Positions 17,099 to 25,614 of a stretch of 64,000 bases of DNA are shown in pieces. The stretch is taken from NCBI RefSeq assembly GCF_009017275.1, contig NZ_WBZC01000010.1, positions 62,001-126,000 on the forward strand, written 5' to 3'. The notes under the pieces are model-generated. The model searched no databases. It was not told the origin of the DNA and saw nothing but the letters and a program-made list of their open reading frames with translations. The position numbers and the translations under genes are program-made. Origin of the DNA: Alkaliphilus pronyensis (GTDB lineage Bacteria > Bacillota > Clostridia > Peptostreptococcales > Natronincolaceae). How positions within the stretch are numbered: position 1 is the stretch's first letter; each line of letters starts with the position of its first letter.

Positions 17099-18502
17099 AT
17101 GAAATCTAAAAAAATGATAATGGCTATACTGCAAAAAATTTTGCAGTCAATAGATGAAGGAGTTCATGTTCTTGATAATGATGGAAAAACCATACTATAT
17201 AATGATGCAATGGCAGACCTCGAGGGTATGGATAGGAAGGATGTAATGGATAAAAGCCTATTGGAGGTTTTTACCAGCCTCAATCAGGAGACGAGCACTT
17301 TATTAAAGGTTTTAAAAACAGAGAAACCAATATATAATCAAAGTCAAACATACCTAAATAATCAAGGAAAAAAAATTACTACTATTAATACGACAATACC
17401 TCTTTATTATATGAATGAAAAAATTGGGGCTTTAGAAATAGCAAAAAATATTACCAAAATACAGATCTTATCAGAGGAAATAATAAGACTTCAACAGCAG
17501 TTAATTCCAAATAAAAGTACTAAGGGGAAAGAAATTCAAAAATACACCTTTGAAGATTTGAAGGGTAGAAGTCAGGTTTTTCTCGATGCTGTAAAAATTG
17601 CTAGAAGAGCTGCAAACACATCATCCTCAGTTTTGTTATACGGTGAAACAGGAACAGGTAAGGAGCTTTTTGCCCAAAGTATACATTATCAAAGCACTAG
17701 AAAGCATAAGCCCTTTGTGGCCCAGAACTGTGCTGCTCTGCCAGAGAGCTTGTTGGAGGGCATTCTATTTGGTACTACAAAGGGAAGTTTTACAGGTGCG
17801 ATTGATAGACCAGGCCTGTTTGAACAGGCAAATGGCGGTACAATACTTTTAGACGAGATTAACTCAATGGGCTTACTGCTTCAAGCCAAGCTATTAAGAG
17901 TATTGCAAGAGGGCTATGTAAGAAGAATAGGTGGCTTAAAGGAAATACCTATAGATGTTCGTATTATTGCTACTACAAATGAAGAGCCAATGGAAATAAT
18001 CGAAAAAGGCAAGTTACGCAAGGATTTATATTATAGAATTAATGTTGTTAATATATTTATTCCACCCTTAAGAGATAGAAGGGAAGATATAGTTCTTTTA
18101 ACAGAATTTTTTATAAATAAATTTAACAATAAACTAGATAAGGATGTTTGGATGCTTACAGAGGCTATGCAAAAACACTTTCTAAAATATAAATGGCCAG
18201 GTAATGTAAGGGAGCTAGAGAATTTAATTGAAGGTGCCATGAACATAATCCACGATGAGCATATTTTAAAGGAGGAGCATTTTCCCCATTACATTTTTGA
18301 CGAAATTAATGTTTGTGAAGGTTTAACTAACGATTTTACTAATATAGAAGCAATGGGACTTAATGATGTATTACAAGCTGTAGAACGAAAGCTTATTGAG
18401 GCTAATCTTAAAAAGTTCAATGGTAATATAAGTAAAGCAGCCAATAGCTTAAATATAAAAAGGCAAACACTTCAGCATAAATTAAAAAAATACCAGATAT
18501 AA
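17099..18502 (+). CDS. Sigma-54-dependent transcriptional activator (PAS-AAA+-Fis), likely regulator of ornithine fermentation
   Basis: Activator of 467 residues. An N-terminal PAS domain (about 10-130: ILQSIDEGVHVLDNDGKTIL) probably senses a small ligand. The AAA+ core follows, with Walker A GETGTGKE at about 182, the sigma-54 contact loop GSFTGA at about 230 (usual GAFTGA), Walker B GGTILLDEI near 250 and an RDLYYRINV arginine-finger region. A Fis-type HTH (GNISKAANSLNIKRQTLQHK) closes the protein. The start at ATG 17099 has GGGAGGTG upstream. Downstream lie twin palindromes, a sigma-54 promoter and the ornithine operon, so ornithine or a related metabolite is the likely inducer (inference). 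Confidence 0.92.
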   Translation: MKSKKMIMAILQKILQSIDEGVHVLDNDGKTILYNDAMADLEGMDRKDVMDKSLLEVFTSLNQETSTLLKVLKTEKPIYNQSQTYLNNQGKKITTINTTIPLYYMNEKIGALEIAKNITKIQILSEEIIRLQQQLIPNKSTKGKEIQKYTFEDLKGRSQVFLDAVKIARRAANTSSSVLLYGETGTGKELFAQSIHYQSTRKHKPFVAQNCAALPESLLEGILFGTTKGSFTGAIDRPGLFEQANGGTILLDEINSMGLLLQAKLLRVLQEGYVRRIGGLKEIPIDVRIIATTNEEPMEIIEKGKLRKDLYYRINVVNIFIPPLRDRREDIVLLTEFFINKFNNKLDKDVWMLTEAMQKHFLKYKWPGNVRELENLIEGAMNIIHDEHILKEEHFPHYIFDEINVCEGLTNDFTNIEAMGLNDVLQAVERKLIEANLKKFNGNISKAANSLNIKRQTLQHKLKKYQI

Positions 18503-18545
18503 CGCAAATATATTTGCATATTAAAGCAAATATATTTGCGTTTTT
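18503..18545 (+). promoter_or_regulatory. Twin 14-bp palindromes: terminator and/or activator binding sites
   Basis: The self-complementary 14-mer GCAAATATATTTGC occurs twice, at 18504-18517 and 18526-18539, with centres 22 bp apart (about two helical turns). As RNA the two copies fold into one perfect hairpin followed by TTTTT, a terminator for the regulator gene. As DNA they lie about 245-270 bp upstream of the -24 element of the ornithine promoter, a usual distance for sigma-54 enhancer sites. Confidence 0.6.
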
Positions 18546-18610
18546 GCTTGTATTTTGCTTATCTATTATACATTAGGCGTATATTCATATCATATCTATT
18601 GAAAAATAAT

Positions 18611-18690
18611 ACTTATCCCAGCGGCGTTACTAACACTCCCGCTTCTTAAGCAATAGATAAGTGCCGCCAAGCTAGAAAGTAAGTGAAACT
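18611..18690 (-). repeat. Dispersed hairpin repeat, copy C (right half)
   Basis: Reverse-strand copy of the GC-rich half of the repeat (GGCGGCAC...TTAAGAAGCGGGAGTG...ACGCCGCTGG). The inner stem is damaged: TATTG replaces the CTCCC side. It lies between the twin palindromes and the sigma-54 promoter, so it lengthens the enhancer-promoter gap. Confidence 0.8.
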
Positions 18691-18774
18691 TAGCTATTTT
18701 TATTAATACTATTTATTTTTAAAAAACTAATTATAAAGAAAACTCTGAATAATAATTCAAAATATATATTATTT

Positions 18775-18790
18775 TGGCAAGATACTTGCA
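18775..18790 (+). promoter_or_regulatory. Sigma-54 (-24/-12) promoter of the ornithine operon
   Basis: TGGCAAGATACTTGCA fits the -24 GG/-12 GC consensus with exactly ten bases between GG (18776-18777) and GC (18788-18789). A transcript would start near 18801, about 36 bases before the ord start codon. The sigma-54 activator gene directly upstream supports it. Confidence 0.85.
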
Positions 18791-18836
18791 ATAGTAATAA
18801 AAGAAATAATATCAATAAGTATTGGAGGAATATTAG

Positions 18837-19883
18837 ATGAAAAATGTAAAGGTTTCAATCTGGGGCTTTGGTGCTATGGGAAGTGGTATGGCTAAAATGC
18901 TATTGAAGAAAAAGGGTGTAGAAATAGTAGGGGTATGTGATAGAAACAAGGCTAGAGTAGGAAAAAGCATGTATGAAGTACTAGGAATAGAAAGAGAAGA
19001 TAGACCAGAGGTAATAATTAATCCTAATATTGAAGAGGTATTAACAGAGGGAAGCTGTGATGTATGTCTTTGTGCAACTGACTCCTTTACTAAAAGTGCA
19101 TTTCCACGACTTAAACTGGCATTAGAGAAAAAGGTTAATGTAATTTCTACTGCTGAAGAAATGGCATATCCTCAAGCTCAAAATCCTGATTTAGCAGCAG
19201 AATTAGATAGAATTGCAAAGGAGAATGGCGTTTCAATTCTTGGTACAGGCATTAACCCTGGATTAATAATGGATTTATTAGTTGTTTGTCTAACAGGGTG
19301 TATGGTAGATGTAGAACACATAGAAGCTAAAAGGGTAAACAGCTTATCACCATTTGGACCTGCAGTTATGGAGGAGCAAGGTGTAGGTATAACTGTAGAT
19401 GAATTTAATAAGGGTGTAGAGGAAGGCACCTTAGCTGGACACGTAGGGTTTGCTGAATCAATAGGAATGATTGCTGATGCAATTGGCTGGAAGGTCGATA
19501 AGTTTCAACAGCAAATGAAGCCGATTGTTACAACTGTTGACAGAAAATCCCCCTATGGATTTGCTGCTGCAGGGAATGTAGCCGGAGTTAACATGACAGC
19601 ACAAGGCTGGGTTGACGGTGAAGTTAAACTAGATATGATACATCCACAGCAAATTGAGCCTGAAATGGAAGGTACAGAAACTGGTGATTATATTGTAATA
19701 AAGGGTACTCCCTCTATCAACATGGCAAACAAGCCAGAGGTTGAAGGTGGACTTGGTACTATAGCTATGTGTGTTAATATGATTCCTCATGTTATAAATG
19801 CCTCTCCTGGTTTAAAAACCATGTTAGATTTGCCAGTACCAAGGGCAATAATGGGAGATATGAGAGATTTAATACAAAGGTAG
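18837..19883 (+). CDS. ord: 2,4-diaminopentanoate dehydrogenase
   Basis: Oxidoreductase of 348 residues with a DapB-like Rossmann fold (VSIWGFGAMGSGMAK at the N terminus). In ornithine fermentation it oxidatively deaminates (2R,4S)-2,4-diaminopentanoate to 2-amino-4-oxopentanoate with NAD(P)+. The body contains ILGTGINPGLIMDLL and the C-terminal half has the substrate-binding part typical of this family. GGAGG lies eight bases before the ATG. It is first in the operon behind the sigma-54 promoter; ortA follows 9 bases later. Assignment rests on family recognition and on the complete pathway downstream. Confidence 0.9.
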   Translation: MKNVKVSIWGFGAMGSGMAKMLLKKKGVEIVGVCDRNKARVGKSMYEVLGIEREDRPEVIINPNIEEVLTEGSCDVCLCATDSFTKSAFPRLKLALEKKVNVISTAEEMAYPQAQNPDLAAELDRIAKENGVSILGTGINPGLIMDLLVVCLTGCMVDVEHIEAKRVNSLSPFGPAVMEEQGVGITVDEFNKGVEEGTLAGHVGFAESIGMIADAIGWKVDKFQQQMKPIVTTVDRKSPYGFAAAGNVAGVNMTAQGWVDGEVKLDMIHPQQIEPEMEGTETGDYIVIKGTPSINMANKPEVEGGLGTIAMCVNMIPHVINASPGLKTMLDLPVPRAIMGDMRDLIQR

Positions 19884-19892
19884 GGATGTACA

Positions 19893-20201
19893 ATGAATGC
19901 TAAGAAGGGAACATGGGTACGAATCCACGATATTGTTTTAACAGCAGAAGAAAGATCTCCTAACATACCTGATGATACCAAGAAAGTACCCCTAGAAATG
20001 TGGACAAAGGGCTTTATTCTTCAAGATGCATCAATTGGAGATATTGTTGAAGTTAAAACTATTACAGGAAGAAAAGTTAAAGGAAGGCTAGTGGAAATTA
20101 ACCCATATTATAGCCACAATTTCGGAGAATTCGTGCCAGAGCTGTTGGAAATAGGGCTCCAGTTAAAGACCTTACTGTGGGAAGGTGATAAAAATGAGTA
20201 A
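19893..20201 (+). CDS. ortA: 2-amino-4-oxopentanoate thiolase, alpha subunit
   Basis: Small subunit of 102 residues. With OrtB it cleaves 2-amino-4-oxopentanoate with CoA to acetyl-CoA and D-alanine. The peptide KGTWVRIHDIVLTAEERSPN at the start and GRLVEINPYYSHNFGEFVPE near the end are recognisable OrtA features. There is no cofactor motif, consistent with PLP residing in OrtB. It overlaps the ortB start by eight bases, implying translational coupling and equal production of both subunits. Confidence 0.9.
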   Translation: MNAKKGTWVRIHDIVLTAEERSPNIPDDTKKVPLEMWTKGFILQDASIGDIVEVKTITGRKVKGRLVEINPYYSHNFGEFVPELLEIGLQLKTLLWEGDKNE

Positions 20202-21612
20202 AAATAGTTATGAAGCAGTAATGTCAAGGAAAAGTGAAATAATGAAAAAGGCTGTCGGAATTGACTTTAGTAAATTTGAACATGGTAAAATTTCCTTTGA
20301 TTATGAAAGAATGATGAGGGAAACAGGCTATTCGTTAGTTGAAATGCAAAAAATTCAAGGGGAGGCAGGAGTCGGAAACACTCCCCTATTGGAGTTAAAG
20401 AACCTTACTGCATTAGCAAGAAAGCTTGCTCCTAAAGGTAAAGGTGCCAGAATTTTTATTAAGGATGAGGCCTCCAACCCTTCTGGTAGCTTTAAGGCGC
20501 GAAGGGCAGCAAATGCTGTATACCATGCAAAAAAATTAGGTTATAGGGGTGTAATTGCTGCTACTAGTGGTAACTATGGTGCTGCAGTAGCCAGTCAAGC
20601 AGCAATACATGGTTTAAAGTGTATTATTGTTCAAGAATGCTATGACAGCTCCTTAAAGGGTCAGCCAGAAATCATTGAAAAGGCTAGAAAATGTGAAGCC
20701 TACGGTGCAGAGGTAGTACAATTAACAGTTGGCCCAGAATTATTCTATACATTCCTTAAGCTTCTTGAGGATACTGGATATTTTAACGCTTCGTTGTATA
20801 CTCCATTCGGAATAGCTGGAGTTGAAACGTTGGGTTATGAGCTAGCCACTCAGTTCAGAGAATATGTTGGTAAAGACCCAGACGTAGTTGTTTGTACAAA
20901 TGCAGGAGGCGGTAACTTAACGGGAACAGCTAGAGGTTTAATAAAGGCAGGTGCAGAAGAGGCTCAAGTTGTGGGGGCTAGTGTTAATCTTCATGGCTTA
21001 CATATGGCAAGCGATGAACAATTTAATAAAAAATCCTTTACAACTGGTCACACAGGGTTTGGAATACCCTTCACAACATGGCCAGATCGTTCAGATGTTC
21101 CCCGTTCAGCAGCAAGACCATTAAGGTATATGGATAGATACCTTTTGGTTAATCAAGGAGAAGTATTCTACATGACAGAAGCTTTAGCACAGCTGGAAGG
21201 CTTAGAAAGAGGTCCTGCTGGTAACACTTCCCTAGCAGCTGCCTTTAGCATAGCACAGGAGCTTGAGGAGGATAAAATCATTGTTTCTCAAGAAACTGAG
21301 TATACGGGAGCAGGTAAGCATATTCAGCCACAGTTATCCTTTGCTAAGGAAAACGGCATAGAGGTTAAGCTTGGTGATCCGAAGGATGAGATTCCAGGTA
21401 AAAATATTATATTACCTAAGCATCCTAAGCTAATTAAAGCAAAGGATTTAGACTTAAATAATATTAGGAAATCCTATATAAAAAATTGCTTATCAGTCAC
21501 TAAGGCAGAAGAGCTAAGCAAAGAGGACATAGAGTTTCTAGCTATAGAAACTAAAACTAATGTAGAGTATGTACAAAAGACTATAGACGAAATTAAATGT
21601 AAAAAACTATAG
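20194..21612 (+). CDS. ortB: 2-amino-4-oxopentanoate thiolase, beta subunit (PLP enzyme)
   Basis: PLP-dependent subunit of 472 residues of the threonine-synthase/tryptophan-synthase-beta fold. The PLP lysine sits in NPSGSFKARRA at about residue 98, the phosphate loop is TNAGGGNLTG, and TSGNYGAAVA is the substrate-binding turn. It works with OrtA to release D-alanine and acetyl-CoA. Start at ATG 20194 has GGGAAGG upstream; an in-frame GTG at 20185 overlaps that site. The gene is intact and of family length. A 50-base gap with AGGAGGAGG precedes oraS. Confidence 0.92.
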   Translation: MSKNSYEAVMSRKSEIMKKAVGIDFSKFEHGKISFDYERMMRETGYSLVEMQKIQGEAGVGNTPLLELKNLTALARKLAPKGKGARIFIKDEASNPSGSFKARRAANAVYHAKKLGYRGVIAATSGNYGAAVASQAAIHGLKCIIVQECYDSSLKGQPEIIEKARKCEAYGAEVVQLTVGPELFYTFLKLLEDTGYFNASLYTPFGIAGVETLGYELATQFREYVGKDPDVVVCTNAGGGNLTGTARGLIKAGAEEAQVVGASVNLHGLHMASDEQFNKKSFTTGHTGFGIPFTTWPDRSDVPRSAARPLRYMDRYLLVNQGEVFYMTEALAQLEGLERGPAGNTSLAAAFSIAQELEEDKIIVSQETEYTGAGKHIQPQLSFAKENGIEVKLGDPKDEIPGKNIILPKHPKLIKAKDLDLNNIRKSYIKNCLSVTKAEELSKEDIEFLAIETKTNVEYVQKTIDEIKCKKL

Positions 21613-21662
21613 TTATAGCACTTAAATAGTGATTTAAATAATGTTATAGGAGGAGGTACATT

Positions 21663-22040
21663 ATGAAGGGCAGCTTTAAAAGAGATGACGATTATAATGA
21701 AAGAAGAAAGCATCTAGCTAATCTTTCTGATGAGGAGTTAAAGCAAAGGTTTTGGGACTTGGCGGAAAAGGCTGTAGAACCTTTGTTAGAGTTAGCTAGA
21801 ACCCATACAACACCCTCTGTTGAGCGTTCTATTCTTTTAAGAATGGGTTTCTCAAGCTTAGAGGCTAAGCCTTTAGTTGAAGGAGCTATAGATAGAGGCT
21901 TAATTAGCAAAGGTGTAGGTCATGTTGTATATAGAATATCTAAAGAAAAGAATATCCCCCTTAGACAAGCTGGCTTAGAAATGCTTGAAGGTAAGCATTG
22001 GGAAGATGCTGTAGCAATCTTTAGAGGAGGGAATCAGTAA
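21663..22040 (+). CDS. oraS: D-ornithine 4,5-aminomutase, S subunit
   Basis: Protein of 125 residues, the small subunit of the adenosylcobalamin- and PLP-dependent aminomutase that converts D-ornithine to (2R,4S)-2,4-diaminopentanoate. The segment EPLLELARTHTTPSVERSIL and the ending GKHWEDAVAIFRGG are recognisable in OraS. AGGAGGAGG lies upstream. Its last base is shared with the first base of oraE (TAATG overlap), which couples the subunits. Confidence 0.92.
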   Translation: MKGSFKRDDDYNERRKHLANLSDEELKQRFWDLAEKAVEPLLELARTHTTPSVERSILLRMGFSSLEAKPLVEGAIDRGLISKGVGHVVYRISKEKNIPLRQAGLEMLEGKHWEDAVAIFRGGNQ

Positions 22041-24256
22041 TGAAAAAGGTAGATATAAATGAAAAAATGGATATTAGGGAAATACTAAGTGATTTAGAGA
22101 ACTATAGACCTAAAAGAAGAGGCTGGACATGGAGAAAGAAGGTAGATAACCTTACAGAAGGTCCACATACCTATTCTGATTGCTCTGAGCCATTAAAAAA
22201 TTCAATAGGTATTCCTGCTGCTGTTAGATATTTTGAAAACCTAGACCCACAGCCACAAGAAACAATTACTACAGAAATAGCTTCAGGTAGATTCGAAGAT
22301 GATATTCGTCGTATGCGTATGGCTGCGTGGCATGGTGCAGATCATGTAATGGTTATTAGAACTGCTGGACAATCCCATTATGATGGACTTATTGAAGGCT
22401 CTCCTCAAGGTATTGGAGGTATCCCTGTTACGAGAAAGCAGGTGAGGGCCCAGAGAAAAGCATTGGACTTTATTGAAGAAGAAGTTGGTAGACCAATAAA
22501 TTATCATTCCTATGTTTCAGGGGTTGCGGGACCTGATATTGCGGCTATGTTTGCAGAAGAAGGGGTCAATGGTGCCCATCAAGATCCACAATATAATGTT
22601 TTGTATAGAAATATTAACATGGTCAGATCCTTTGTTGATGCAGCTGAGTCTAAAAAGGTAATGGCATGGGCAAATATGGCACAAATTGACGGGGCCCATA
22701 ATGCAAATGCTACAGCTAGAGATGCCTGGAAGGTTATGCCTGAGCTTATGGTTCAGCACGGAATTAACTCTATTTTTTCCCATAAGGTTGGTATGAAAAA
22801 AGAAGATATTTGTCTTTCTACTGTACCACCATCAGCTGCTCCAGTACCCTGTACTAAGTATGATTTACCCTATGCAGTAGCATTAAGAGAGCTTTTCTCT
22901 GAGTACAAGATGAGGGCCCAACAAAATACTAAATATATTACATCCTCCTCAAGAGAAGCTACAGTAACCCATGTTATGAATATGATGATCTCTAAGCTTA
23001 CAAGTGCTGACATACAATCTACAATTACTCCAGATGAAGGAAGAAATGTACCGTGGCATATCTATAACATTGAAGCATGTGATACTGCAAAGCAAACTCT
23101 AGTTGGTTTAGATGGACTATTGGAAATGGTTGAGCTAAAAAAAGAAGGCTATTTACCAGATAAGGTTAGAGAGCTAAAGGAAAGGGCTGTTCTATATCTT
23201 GAGGAGCTTCTTGAGGTTGGAGGTTATTTTGAGGCAGTAGAAAAAGGATTTTTTGTTGACTCTGGAATGTATCCAGAAAGAAATGGCGATGGTATTGTAA
23301 GAAAAATAGATGCTGGAATCGGAGCAGGAAAGGTGTTTGAAAGAGATGAAGATTATATGGCACCAGTAACTGCCCACTACGGATATAATAATGTTGCTCA
23401 ATATGATGAGTCTGCTGCGGATAACCCTTCAAAGCTAATTGATGGCTCAACACTAGAAAAACCAGAGAAGATAATTTATATAGATGAGTTAGACGAAAAC
23501 GATAATGTCCAAAATCGTATGGCTGAATCAGAAAAGTATAGAAATACAAACCTTATTAAGCCTGAAGTAGAATGGCTGGCCGATGGAACTGTTCAACTAG
23601 AATTATTCCTACCAACAAGCAGAAGAGTTGCTGAATTTGCAGCTATAGAATTTGCTAAGAAAATGAATTTAGTAGACCCTGAAGTAATACACTCTGAAGT
23701 ATTGCATCCATCTGAGGGAACAAGAGTTCAGATTAAAGGCAAGGTAGAATTTGATCTTGATATTTCAACCCTAAGTATTCCTGAAGAGCCTGAAGTTATG
23801 GGGGATGAAGAGCTTTGGGAGGAAATAGAAAGAAAACCTCTAAAGGTGGTGGCTGCAACCGTTGGTGAAGATGAGCATTCTGTTGGACTTCGTGAAGTAA
23901 TAGACATAAAGCATGGTGGAATTGAAAAATGGGGTATAGAAGTAGAATATCTAGGAACCTCTTGTCCAATAGAAAAGCTAGTAGATGCTGCTATAGAATT
24001 GAAGGCAGACGCTATACTTGCATCTACTATAATAAGTCATGATGACGTACACTATAAAAACATGAAAAAGATTCATGAATATGCTATAGAAAAGGGTGTA
24101 AGAGAAAAGCTTATTATTGCTTGCGGAGGTACTCAAGTAACACCTGAAATTGCAGTGCAACAGGGTATAGATGCAGGGTTTGGAAAAACAGCTAAGGGCG
24201 TACACGTTGCTACATTTTTAGTTAAGAAAAGAAGGGAACTAGAAAATGAAAATTAA
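22040..24256 (+). CDS. oraE: D-ornithine 4,5-aminomutase, E subunit
   Basis: Catalytic subunit of 738 residues. The N-terminal TIM-barrel part (about 1-400) contains AAWHGADHVMVIRTAGQSHY and FSHKVGMKKEDICLSTVPPS, regions that bind PLP and substrate. The C-terminal Rossmann domain (about 600-738) carries GEDEHSVGLREVID, a D-x-H-x-x-G cobalamin-binding motif whose His is the lower axial ligand, followed by ASTIISHDDVHYKNM. It needs OraS. Length matches the characterised enzyme class. The next gene overlaps its end by 11 bases. Confidence 0.95.
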   Translation: MKKVDINEKMDIREILSDLENYRPKRRGWTWRKKVDNLTEGPHTYSDCSEPLKNSIGIPAAVRYFENLDPQPQETITTEIASGRFEDDIRRMRMAAWHGADHVMVIRTAGQSHYDGLIEGSPQGIGGIPVTRKQVRAQRKALDFIEEEVGRPINYHSYVSGVAGPDIAAMFAEEGVNGAHQDPQYNVLYRNINMVRSFVDAAESKKVMAWANMAQIDGAHNANATARDAWKVMPELMVQHGINSIFSHKVGMKKEDICLSTVPPSAAPVPCTKYDLPYAVALRELFSEYKMRAQQNTKYITSSSREATVTHVMNMMISKLTSADIQSTITPDEGRNVPWHIYNIEACDTAKQTLVGLDGLLEMVELKKEGYLPDKVRELKERAVLYLEELLEVGGYFEAVEKGFFVDSGMYPERNGDGIVRKIDAGIGAGKVFERDEDYMAPVTAHYGYNNVAQYDESAADNPSKLIDGSTLEKPEKIIYIDELDENDNVQNRMAESEKYRNTNLIKPEVEWLADGTVQLELFLPTSRRVAEFAAIEFAKKMNLVDPEVIHSEVLHPSEGTRVQIKGKVEFDLDISTLSIPEEPEVMGDEELWEEIERKPLKVVAATVGEDEHSVGLREVIDIKHGGIEKWGIEVEYLGTSCPIEKLVDAAIELKADAILASTIISHDDVHYKNMKKIHEYAIEKGVREKLIIACGGTQVTPEIAVQQGIDAGFGKTAKGVHVATFLVKKRRELENEN

Positions 24257-25610
24257 TGTACTGGTGGCTGAAATAGGCAGTACAACAACTGTTGTTAATG
24301 GTTTTCAAGATATTTTTACCTCCTGCCCTAAGTTTATAGGGCAGGGTCAAGCTCCTACATCTGTAGCTGAAGGTGATGTAAATATAGGCTTAAAGGCAGC
24401 TGTAGATGATTTAACTAAAAGGCTTGGGGTTACAAGTATAAAGTATGATGAAATGCTTGCAACCAGCAGTGCAGCCGGTGGCCTAAAAATGACTGTTCAT
24501 GGATTAGTTCATGATATGACTGTAAGGGCTGCTAAGGAGGCTGCCCTTGGTGCAGGGGCCATAATCCATCAAATAACAGCTGGAAGGATAAAAAGAACTG
24601 ACATAAAAAGGCTTAAGGAAATTCAACCTAATATTATTTTAATAGCAGGTGGAGTAGATTACGGTGAGAGGGATACTGCAATATACAATGCTGAAAGAAT
24701 TGCAGAATTAGATTTAAATGCTCCAGTTATATATGCAGGTAATATTGAAAATCAAGAAGAAATAAAGGAAATATTTGCAGAAAAAGCAGTTAAGCTATAT
24801 TGTGTAGAAAACGTGTATCCTAAAATTGATCAGCTAAATATTGAACCCACAAGAAAAGTTATTCAAGATGTTTTTGAAGAGCATATTATTCACGCACCAG
24901 GTATGTTAAAGGTTAGAGAAATGGTTAATGGACCTATAATTCCTACACCTGGAGCAGTAATGGAGGCTTCTAAGCTTTTGATGGAGGAAATTGGGGGTCT
25001 AATAACCTTTGATGTAGGTGGTGCAACTACAGATCTACATTCGGTAACTGAAGGTAGTGAGGAGATAAATAGGATTCTAATAAGTCCAGAGCCCGTTGCA
25101 AAAAGGACTGTTGAAGGAGATCTAGGGGTTTATGTAAATATGGAGAATATAGTTGATAGGATTGGAAAAGATCTATTAGGTAAAAAGCTTTCTAAAGACA
25201 TAGACCTTCTTATAAAGGAGCATACACCTATTCCTAAAACCCCTCAGCAAATTGAGTTTGTAGAGGCTTTAACACAGGAGGCAGTGTTAACAGCTTTAGA
25301 ACGACACGCAGGGAAGCTTAGATTTTTATATGGGGCAGGGGGAAAAACTAAGGTTGCAGAAGGTAAAGATTTATCCAGCGTAAAGTATATTATTGGAACA
25401 GGTGGTGCCTTAACAAGACTACCAAAGGGCAAGGCTATTTTAAGTAGTATTAAAGAAAAAAGCCTAATAAATATGCTTTATCCAAATAATGAGGCCACTG
25501 TATTAATAGACAACAACTATATTATGGCTTCTTTAGGGGTATTGTCAAAGCCACACCCAGAGGCTGCACTTTATCTGTTAAGGGAAAGTCTGAGAATAGA
25601 TGAGGAGTGA
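24246..25610 (+). CDS. MutL-type ASKHA protein of the ornithine operon (possible B12-aminomutase maintenance factor)
   Basis: Protein of 454 residues of the MutL family named from glutamate mutase operons, not the mismatch-repair MutL. The ATPase fold of the actin/Hsp70/sugar-kinase type is visible: VAEIGSTTTVVNGF (phosphate 1), LIAGGVDYGERDTA, GGLITFDVGGATTDLHSV (phosphate 2), and YIIGTGGALTRLP (adenosine region). Family members accompany adenosylcobalamin mutases and are thought to help reactivate or load them. It overlaps oraE by 11 bases, which supports a role with the aminomutase. The function has not been shown from sequence. Confidence 0.85.
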   Translation: MKINVLVAEIGSTTTVVNGFQDIFTSCPKFIGQGQAPTSVAEGDVNIGLKAAVDDLTKRLGVTSIKYDEMLATSSAAGGLKMTVHGLVHDMTVRAAKEAALGAGAIIHQITAGRIKRTDIKRLKEIQPNIILIAGGVDYGERDTAIYNAERIAELDLNAPVIYAGNIENQEEIKEIFAEKAVKLYCVENVYPKIDQLNIEPTRKVIQDVFEEHIIHAPGMLKVREMVNGPIIPTPGAVMEASKLLMEEIGGLITFDVGGATTDLHSVTEGSEEINRILISPEPVAKRTVEGDLGVYVNMENIVDRIGKDLLGKKLSKDIDLLIKEHTPIPKTPQQIEFVEALTQEAVLTALERHAGKLRFLYGAGGKTKVAEGKDLSSVKYIIGTGGALTRLPKGKAILSSIKEKSLINMLYPNNEATVLIDNNYIMASLGVLSKPHPEAALYLLRESLRIDEE

Positions 25611-25614
25611 AAGG

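Noticed and set aside
24246-25610. DNA mismatch-repair MutL.
   Set aside because: The sequence has an ASKHA-type fold with none of the GHKL ATPase motifs; the name is shared with the glutamate mutase accessory family only.
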